This document shows, piece after piece, positions 55,977 through 64,000 of a DNA stretch of 64,000 nt; position 1 is the first letter of the stretch, and the number at the start of each line of letters is the position of its first letter. Made by a program: the position numbers and the translations under genes. The DNA lies in NCBI RefSeq assembly GCF_009730915.1, contig NC_052489.1, positions 30,931,916-30,995,915 on the forward strand, written 5' to 3'. Source of the stretch: Dioscorea cayenensis subsp. rotundata. Taxonomy: Eukaryota > Streptophyta > Magnoliopsida > Dioscoreales > Dioscoreaceae. Under the pieces are notes generated by a model. It made no database searches and was not told where the DNA came from. It saw nothing but the letters and a program-made list of their open reading frames with translations.

Positions 55977-58648
55977 TGTCACAGCCCACTCTCTAGAGGT
56001 GAAAATGTAGCCCTGCGATTCAAAATTCCCTTTTAAGCTGAGGCCGACAACTCTGTTTTAAACAAAATCGGGACCTCTAGTCACAATTTACAATTTTCAC
56101 CTAGTACATGTTCAAATACATACATCTGATAAATATAATCACTCTAATTTTGCGGAGTCTGACCAGCTCTGAGATCCATACACCAATGACAGAAATAAAA
56201 GAAATGGGGGACCCTACTGCGGTCTGGGATGAACGCGGCTCGTTCTAAACCCGATCAGGGTAATCTAGGTTCCTACTCACTACATGTCTACAGACACATT
56301 CAGTTGGTCGGTGGTGGCTTAATAATTCCAAATACTTAAATATAGTGTATATAAAAGTATATAAATACCAAGCTATCTAAATAATTTTCCAACTTTTTCC
56401 AAAATACTAGAATTTTAGCAAAATACATTTTTAAAGAACTTTTGAAACATAAATTCATCATAAATCAACGTCAAAATAAGCCCGATAATATAAAACCATT
56501 CTCAAATCCATAGCACGAAAACTCTCCCCGACGGCTGCCGTCGCGAACTAGGTTTGGGGAGCCATAGGTCTTCATAACCTTGAGCGTTGGCACGGTCCGT
56601 GTGGTGACTCGGGATCCCGATGTATCGTCCAGTCGAGGGTCTCTGCGCTCCCGATCCAGACAAATCAACGCCCAGTCCATCGCCACCTCTAAAGGGTCGG
56701 CCGTGGAACCCACTACTGCGGTGAGTCGGGCCTTTAGCCCGCAGTCGCCATCGAACCAACATGTAGATGCGTGCACAATACAAACTGTATAAATCATATC
56801 ACATGGTCCTTATCCGGACGATTCGCGATGACGATACATACGTAATACCCAGATGAAAGTCCATACTGAAAATACCATTCACTGTGCCAGGGAATGAAAA
56901 CCCGATCCACGAAAATATTGTCGGTAAAAACATTTTAATACCTCGCAAATGATTTCACAAATCATTCCAAATCAAAAGCATATATAACCATCAAAAAATA
57001 AATTCATGAGCCGAATAATTAAATCACATATACATGTATTTTTATACTATTTATAAATACATATAATTATACTGAAATTGATGTATCAATACGATTATCG
57101 AGGGAACATCAACACAAATAAATATACATATACCTCAACATTATACGCCAATTAAACATGATAAAAAGAAATACTTAAACAATTATTTTCAAAATACTAG
57201 CCATTAAATAATCATTTCAAAATAATAATAATTAATCAATTATTTAAAAATAATAGCCACTACCAACTCACTCGTGTCCTTGGGTTCCTTGCTAGACTGG
57301 AACTCCCTCCCAAGACCCGAACAACACCTAACAGAATAATATAATAAAAATAAATAACACATTTAAACCCAAAAATAAAAATACAATAAACAAAATAGAC
57401 TCTATTGGGCTCACTCACTCCAATCGGTTAAAACCCACCTCGCATAATCCAATCGATTTCAATTGCACTTAAACCAACTCAATTTAGGATAAACATCTCG
57501 AATCAATCAACCAGACCTTAATTCCAGACCAGAGCTTTAATTTGCACTGGATCAAACTCAATTTCATCGAACCATCTCAACCAACCCCAATTCTTATTCA
57601 AAAATCCATTTCGAACCAAGCTTGGTCGATCCAAAACCCTTAACCCAAATCAACTCGAAACTCAAAACCCAAACTATCTCAACTTGATTTGATCAAGCCC
57701 AACTCAACCAAATCAATTCAATTCAATTCAACCAATTCATTCCAACTTTGGTTTTGATCCAACCAAATCAACTCTTGCTAACTCAACCCATTTCAATCCA
57801 ACAATCATCATTAACACCTTAATCATCATCATCATCAATTTAATTAACTAAACCAAATTTTAATCTCGGTGCTACAGTAACGCTACAGTAAAACCGAAAA
57901 TCTCATCCTCCATTTTAAACAAAATTCAACTCAAATACAAGATTTTCTCAAAACAATTTCATACACTCATCATCTACAACAACATACCAAGTTTTTCTAC
58001 TCAAATCCATCATATTTCTTCATCAAATCCACCAAATACACACACACATACATTCAAGTATATAAATAAATAAATCATCAAAATACTTACCAAATAATAC
58101 TTCATCCATTCTCCCCTCCAAATACCAAACTTAATCTCTTCCAATTTCTCCAAATCTCTCACCCTTTTTCTTTTTCTTTTAACTCTCGAGTTCATGTAGT
58201 AGAAATGGTGAGAAGCAGTATGAACAACACTCAAGCTTCTAGATTTTTCTCCAAATTTAACTTTCAGCCGAAATTTACATTTAGTCCCTCAAAAACATAA
58301 TTCCTTACAAAACAGTCCCTGAAAAACTCATGAATGGTCCCTGAATTACAACATAGTATTCTCAAAAGATCCTTTTAAATTATCCAATGGTCCTTGGATT
58401 ATAGTACAACATTTCAAAAAGATCCTTCCATCTTACCTTTCAGTCCTTGGATGCGTAAAACATTTTATATCAATCCTTTTTCTATTACTCTTTAACCCAA
58501 AATCTTTTATAAACTTTTACACTTAGGTCCTTGTTATTTCCACTTGGGGTTTCTCAACAAGATTACTCTGTAGAAAAATTCTTACTGTAACTGTAGTAAT
58601 ACCCTGAATATATTTTCCAACAGGTATCCAAAGGTTCAGGGTATTACA
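55977..58648. repeat. Right LTR of the fossil element
   Basis: Partner of 51655-54355, beginning TGTCACAG and ending TATTACA. The right boundary is sharp because the flanking duplication starts at the next base. Confidence 0.8.
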
Positions 58649-58736
58649 TTTTTCGGCTAGGGTTTTGTTTGTTTTTCATTTTGGTCTATGTACACGATCA
58701 AAAGCAATAATGCTGTGTTGAAGGAGATTTTTCGAT
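58649..58736 (+). repeat. Right copy of the ~90-base duplication
   Basis: Matches 51564-51654. After it the text continues as unduplicated DNA (GTTTTGAAATCTC), so this side looks like the intact original locus. Confidence 0.85.
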
Positions 58737-58910
58737 TGTTTTGAAATCTCATAGTGATGTGCGACTCGATCCACATTTGTCTAGGACGGGCAGGTTTAAT
58801 TTTGAATGTAAATATTGTTGTTTCTTTTTAACTATCGATTGATTCTGTTTAAGTTTCAAATTTTCTGTATAAGTTTCAGTGTTTATGTTTAAATATCAAT
58901 ATTTCGGTTT

Positions 58911-59948
58911 AACTACCTATGTTTCTGTTTAATATCATCGTTTCATTTTAAATTTGCGTTTATTTATGGAAACGATTTTCATAAATAACGAGCAAAATGT
59001 ACAATAATATGCGATAGTTTGTGGCAAACATATGTAACGAATATAAGTTGTTCTCTATGCTTAGTTGGCGACAGTTTCTTTGCAAGATCTACGATTTTGT
59101 CCGCACTCGTGGTAGTAAAATGAGTTTTTTAAATGGTTAGCGTCTACAAAACGTTGTCACACATACAATGACAAAACTTTAAATTGATCTAACGAGTAAG
59201 GAAGGCCTACTAAACCGTCAGAATGACCCTGAGGTGGAACGGATACGCTCATAAAATCCGAATGCCTAGTAAAATCATTTATGTTTAAATAGAAACTGGA
59301 TAAATTTAAACAGAGACATAACATTTTAAACATAAACTTGATAAATATAAACAGAAACATTTATGTTTAAACAAAAAACTGTATAATTTTAAACGGGAAT
59401 AGGGATATGACAAGGATAGCTGAGAAAAAACATAAGTTTTAAGCGGAAACTGGGATAATTAATCAATAATTAACTTGTACAACTATGTTTCTATTTAAAT
59501 ATCATCGTTTCATTTTAAATTTGCGTTTATTTATGAAAACGATTTTTTATAAATAACGAGCAAAATGTACAATAATATTCGATAGTTTGTGGCAAACATA
59601 TGTAACGAATATAAGTTGTCCTCTATGCTTAGTTGGTGACAGTTTCTTTGCAAAGATCTATGATTTTGTCCGCACTCAGTGATAGTGAAGTGAGTTTTTT
59701 AAATGGTTAGCGCCTACAAAACGTTATTCGACATGCAATGACAAAACTTTAAATTGATTTAACGAGTAAGGAAGGCATACTAAACCGTCAGGATGACCCT
59801 GAGGTGGAACGGATACGCTCATAGAATCCGAATGCCTACTAAAATCATTTATGTTTAAACAAAAACTGGATAAATTTAAACAGAGACATAACATTTTAAA
59901 CAGAAACTTGATAAATTTAAACGGAAACATTTCTGTTTAAACAAAAAA
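58911..59948. repeat. Tandem pair of ~465-base repeats with short internal motifs
   Basis: 58911-59370 and 59481-59948 are direct repeats with a period near 566 bases and high identity. The left flank holds several TTTCTGTTTAA-like units on the plus strand, and each repeat ends with TTTAAACAGAAAC-like units in the opposite direction. This is the look of subterminal repeats of a CACTA- or hAT-type element, but I could not find terminal inverted repeats. Each copy also keeps a 67-68-residue minus-strand open frame, probably by chance given the overall similarity. Confidence 0.7.
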
Positions 59949-61207
59949 CCAAAAAGAATGTAAAAATGTATGCAAAAAGGTTTAACATGATGTGATTGGG
60001 CGATTGTTTTCCCACCATTTTTAAGGGCAAGGATGGAGTTTTATAACATGGAATTAGTTCTAGTGACCTGCAGGGGGTAAAAAAGAAGTGAAACAATAAA
60101 GGAAGGGTTGTCTGAGGTATTCAAAACTCACAGGGGCTATTTGGGAAGTTTTGAAATTCTTGAGGGATCAACAGTAATTTTCCTTTTATCAAATAATAAA
60201 AAAATTACAAACAACAAAATTCTTATTATCACGAGTCCAAAAATTTTTGACATTGTTTATTTTATTAATTTTACTTTTTTTTTCTCTGAAAAAAATTACA
60301 ACAAATATCCATCCCCTATGCCTTTTTCATATCAAATAATTTGTTTTAACATAGCTTGAGTTTGGTTATTAGTTTTTCAAGAACATAATACCATATCCTA
60401 ATGAAAAAATAACAGTTACAAAATCACATGAAAATGAAAAAAAATTAGTGAGAAAAAAAGTCCACCATAGATTACGGGGAGATGCACATAAACAAAATGA
60501 GAGGTTAAAGACAAACCAAAGAGTGTAAAAAGACTTCAATTACTCATGGCTCATCAGGATTAGATTGATTTTTGTTATTAGTTTAAAAAAAAATATTTAT
60601 GCTCACTTTTAGAACCCCTAAAAACTCGATATTATGCTCAACAATGTTGATTGAGTACTCAAACTTGAGTTATTTTTGTTTGTGGAACTGCAGACATTGA
60701 AAAAAAAAACCACAATTAATGGTGATTGGTTAGAACAAATTAGAATTAAATATGCATTCAAGTTATAGCTCACCATCAATTTCAACAAACTAGGGCCATT
60801 TTTATTCTCACCATAAAAACAATATTAATAAATAATAACAAAATAAAAAATAGCCTTTGAAAACTTTTTATTTTAAAACCCAAAGGTGCTTTAAAAATTT
60901 TATTTAAAAATAAAAAGATAAGAATTAAAAAAAAAGAAAGGAAGTTAGATCTGATCTTGGAAGTGATGATGAAGATTGAACGGTCAGATGGTCATTGGTT
61001 GGTGGTTGTCATCCCTTTGTTTTAGAGTAGAAGGGAAGGGAAGGGAAGGGAAGACAAGACACCAATCCATCCATCTCCTCCTCACTGCTCAACAACCCCC
61101 CACATCCCGCCTACCTTTCCGTGCTTCTCTTGGACCTTGGTTAACACCACCTCATTCTTTCTCTCTTCAATCCATTCACAGCTTCAGCAAGGTTCCAAGG
61201 ATCGTCC
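59949..61207. other. Intergenic DNA and promoter/leader of the ATP-citrate lyase gene
   Basis: 59949-60950 is AT-rich with no recognised gene. A GGGAA microsatellite (about 61029-61053) and a C/T-rich leader lie just before the ACLA start, and 60960-61207 is probably promoter and 5' UTR. Confidence 0.45.
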
Positions 61208-64000
61208 ATGGCTCGCAAGAAGATCCGTGAGTACGATTCCAAGCGCCTCCTCAAGGAGCACCTCAAGCGCCTCGCTGGGATCGACCTTCAGATCCTCTCC
61301 GCCCAGGTAATCATTCCATCTTCCCTTCCCTTCCTGTCTAGCATTCTCCATTCTTTTAAGTGTTTAAGCTTGGACCATGGATCTATGGATGGTTGTTGGT
61401 GGATTTTGCTTCTTGATCTGGTGTTATTTAAAGCGTTCATTTTTACTGATTGGTGGAATTTTTTATCCAAAGCTTTTCAATTTGAAAAAGAAAAAAGAAA
61501 AAAGAAAATATTATACCTTTTTCATTCCATTTGATCTTTTTTGCTTGCTATTGATTAGTAACCTTACTCTTTTTTTTTAATATATCATAAAAAAAAAGTT
61601 TATTTGATTTTAGGCAAATATGGATGTCATATATTTCAATCTATGTTTATATACATATGTCAGCGGAGTTGCATTTGTAGTATATTGAAATTTCATGTGC
61701 TCTCTCATTTAAGCATTCATCCATGTGAATAGAGATTGCTCTGTTGAAAGTTTGCCTTTTTGTTTATCTAGTATAGTTTACATATATATTTTTCTTTTTT
61801 TCCAACATCAAAAGATCACGGAATCAACCGACATCGCCGAATTGGTAAATGCGGAACCATGGCTATCATCTAACAAGTTGGTTGTGAAGCCTGATATGCT
61901 ATTCGGGAAGCGAGGGAAGAGTGGTTTGGTGGCCCTTAATCTGGATATGGCTCAGGTGGCCCAGTTTGTGAAAGAGAGACTTGGAGTAGAGGTGATCAAG
62001 GAGTCAACTTTAGCTGCATTTTCTCTTTTTTCCTATCTTTTCTTTAATGGCCTGTGGATCTATTTGGAGTAAAGCAATGTTTATTCTATTTTGCATGTAG
62101 GTTGAGATGGGAGGATGCAAGGCTCCCATTACCACATTTATAGTCGAGCCATTTGTCCCTCATGAGCAGGAGTACTATCTCTCAATTTTATCTGAGAGGC
62201 TTGGCTGCACCATCAGCTTCTCTGAGTGTGGTGGAATTGAGATTGAGGAGAACTGGGACAAGGTATAGCCGAAAAATAACCATAGTTTGTATGTTGGCCA
62301 TAGCTTTGACGTTTTGGTCTTTTGTTTCATGTATGAATTTATTGTCTTGCAGGTTAAGACCATATTCCTCCCAACTGAGAAGCCCTTGACATCCGAGGCA
62401 TGTGCTCCGTTGATTGCAACCCTTCCTTTAGAGGTGGGTCACAGTTATAGTAAATATCGGTTGCTATGTTGCATCATGGCGTACAACCTTCCATGCATTT
62501 ATTTCTCTGAATTGCCTCTTTTTCTGTTGGACTAGGTGAGAGAGAAAATCGGAGACTTCATAAGAGGTGTCTTTGCTGTGTTCCAAGGTACACTAAGATG
62601 CATTTCCATGGTCCCACTTCTGCCAAGAACTGAGGAAATAGTGTTACAATTTTTTCTTCTGAAATGCTGCAAATATGTAAACAGCTGCATTTTACTCTTT
62701 ATGATGCATGTGTCTGTGGGTGCTATATATGTCTTTAGGACATCAAAACTAATGCTATAAACTTCTCATTCTACACTTGTATTGTGCCTGCTTTGATAGT
62801 TCATAATTAAATAATCCTGTTTAATTAAATTCAATTGAATGCATCAATCACAGATTTGGACTTCAGTTTTCTTGAGATGAACCCATTCACACTGGTGAAT
62901 GGAGAGCCATACCCGCTGGATATGCGTGGAGAATTAGATGACACAGCAGCCTTCAAAAACTTCAAGAAGTAATTCCAAACTTTGTGATGACTTATCAAGA
63001 TTTCTTCTTCCAATCCAAGGATATGTGAATTTAAAATCACTTGTCTTATGATATGCAGGTGGGGGAGTGTTGAATTTCCTCTTCCCTTTGGCAGGGTCAT
63101 GACTCCCACAGAAGCATTTATTCATGGATTGGACGAGAAGGTAACTCTAGTGGTGTACTCGATTAGTTTACTTGGAAATGTATAATAAAAATTTAATCGT
63201 TGAGCTATTATACTCTGTTCTTCTATCAATAGATTTTAGGCACATAGATAAAGATGTAAAATTTAAATGCATATGACACTGATGGCATGTATGGCATTGG
63301 TCAATAATGTACACACCATAAATGGTGGTACTTCAAATTTGAATTCTGCTGAGTTCAATTGTTTGATGTTCTTCACCTTCCTTGATTACAGACAACTGCG
63401 TCCTTGAAGTTCACAGTTTTAAACCCTAAGGGACGTATATGGACCATGGTGGCTGGAGGTGGGGCTAGTGTCATATATGCAGATACAGTAAGTTTACTTC
63501 TTTTTTAGGACTAATGTCTTTTTGCGCATAAGTTTTTTCCCCCTTTGGGCAAAGATATCTGTAGAGCTATTATTCTTATCCTAGTTGAAATTAGCAAGTC
63601 GTAATGACCATTGGCAATTCTTTGGAAGAATAGGGAAAGATTAGTTCTCCTGGAGGCTGGAGCACAAGATTTTATGTTCTAATCTTGTTATTGTTAACCA
63701 GGTTGGAGATCTGGGTTATGCATCTGAGCTTGGAAACTATGCTGAATATAGTGGTGCGCCAAAGGAAGAGGAGGTCTTGCAGTATGCCAGAGTTGTTCTT
63801 GATGTTAGAACTTATCCTCCCCTCTTCTTCTGGTCAACTTTCAAATCAGGGATAAGTCATCTTAAAACTTTGGAATCTAAATTATCTTTCCTCTGGTGCA
63901 GTGTGCTACTGCTGATCCTGATGGTCGTAAGAGAGCACTTCTTATTGGAGGAGGGATAGCTAACTTCACCGATGTTGCTGCCACATTTAATGGAATTATT
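61208..64000 (+). CDS. ACLA: ATP-citrate lyase subunit A (ACLA), 5' part
   Basis: Plant ATP-citrate lyase is a cytosolic A4B4 enzyme that splits citrate to acetyl-CoA and oxaloacetate for wax, sterol, flavonoid and other acetyl-CoA-consuming pathways; the A subunit carries the ATP-grasp and citrate-binding parts. Ten exons: 61208-61306, 61815-61991, 62101-62262, 62353-62433, 62536-62587, 62854-62968, 63059-63140, 63392-63487, 63702-63803 and 63902 to the window edge, giving 355 of ~423 residues. Seen: [126 protein letters not shown] and [19 protein letters not shown]. All phases close and no frame break is seen. The [16 protein letters not shown] start is monocot-like from memory. Confidence 0.97.

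Larger units (their letters stand above)
51655..58648. mobile_element. LTR retrotransposon fossil with long LTRs and no recognisable gag/pol
   Basis: About 7 kb. It starts TGTCACACCC and ends GGGTATTACA, as in many plant Ty3/gypsy-type elements; family assignment is tentative. The left LTR is about 51655-54355, the right LTR 55977-58648, each about 2.7 kb. The internal part (about 54356-55976) is only 1.6 kb and shows no capsid, protease, reverse transcriptase or integrase similarity, so this is a non-autonomous, LARD-like fossil. The AT-rich stretches of the two LTRs are almost identical, while GC-rich stretches differ by many small indels. For that reason LTR divergence is not a reliable clock here; the AT-rich identity suggests a fairly young insertion. 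Confidence 0.8.

Overview
This is a plant nuclear genome window. The genes carry many short introns, and their products are typical plant housekeeping and regulatory proteins. The intergenic DNA is AT-rich and holds microsatellites, LTR fossils, LINE tails and a hAT-type element. The ATP-citrate lyase subunit reads closest to what I remember of rice, and several genes have GC-rich first exons (VIP3-like, the EEF1AKMT4-like methyltransferase, SDR). I therefore lean towards a non-grass monocot, but this is inference from memory and not a search. There is a 1,000-base assembly gap at 48151-49150.

Layout. Positions 1-34.8 kb are gene-dense, with nine genes: CCT2 chaperonin (-, its 3' part lies off the left edge), ARF1-type small GTPase (-), NPG1-type calmodulin-binding TPR protein (-), VIP3/SKI8 WD40 protein (+), a subgroup I SHAGGY/GSK3-like kinase (+), pyroglutamyl-peptidase I (-), a small LYR-motif protein (+), a 245-residue protein with two UBA domains resembling those of DRM methyltransferases but no methyltransferase domain (-), and an ECT/YTHDF-type YTH m6A reader (-). 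Positions 35-60 kb are repeat-rich and hold one intact SDR gene (+) and a methyltransferase gene (-) cut by the gap. The repeats are a LINE fragment split by a hAT-type element, a tiny LINE insertion with a perfect target duplication, two solo LTRs of one family, a ~7 kb LTR fossil without recognisable gag/pol, and a ~0.5 kb tandem repeat. From 61.2 kb the ATP-citrate lyase A subunit gene (+) runs off the right edge.

How the genes relate. There is no operon or obvious pathway cluster; these are independent nuclear genes. Two pairs are divergent and share upstream regions (NPG1/VIP3 and PCP/LYR), and two pairs are convergent (kinase/PCP and LYR/UBA).

Data quality. Three apparent single-base insertions in homopolymer runs break the methyltransferase gene beside the gap, and one extra C breaks the VIP3 gene. 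The two LTRs of the 7 kb fossil also differ mainly by small indels in GC-rich stretches. Together these suggest consensus errors in parts of the assembly. Exon boundaries were read by hand from splice consensus and reading-frame continuity, so individual boundaries could be off by a base.

I did not find a prokaryotic-style or clearly new system. The most interesting biological lead is the small UBA-only, DRM-like protein with SUMO-interaction-like motifs. Next come two probable U12-type introns.
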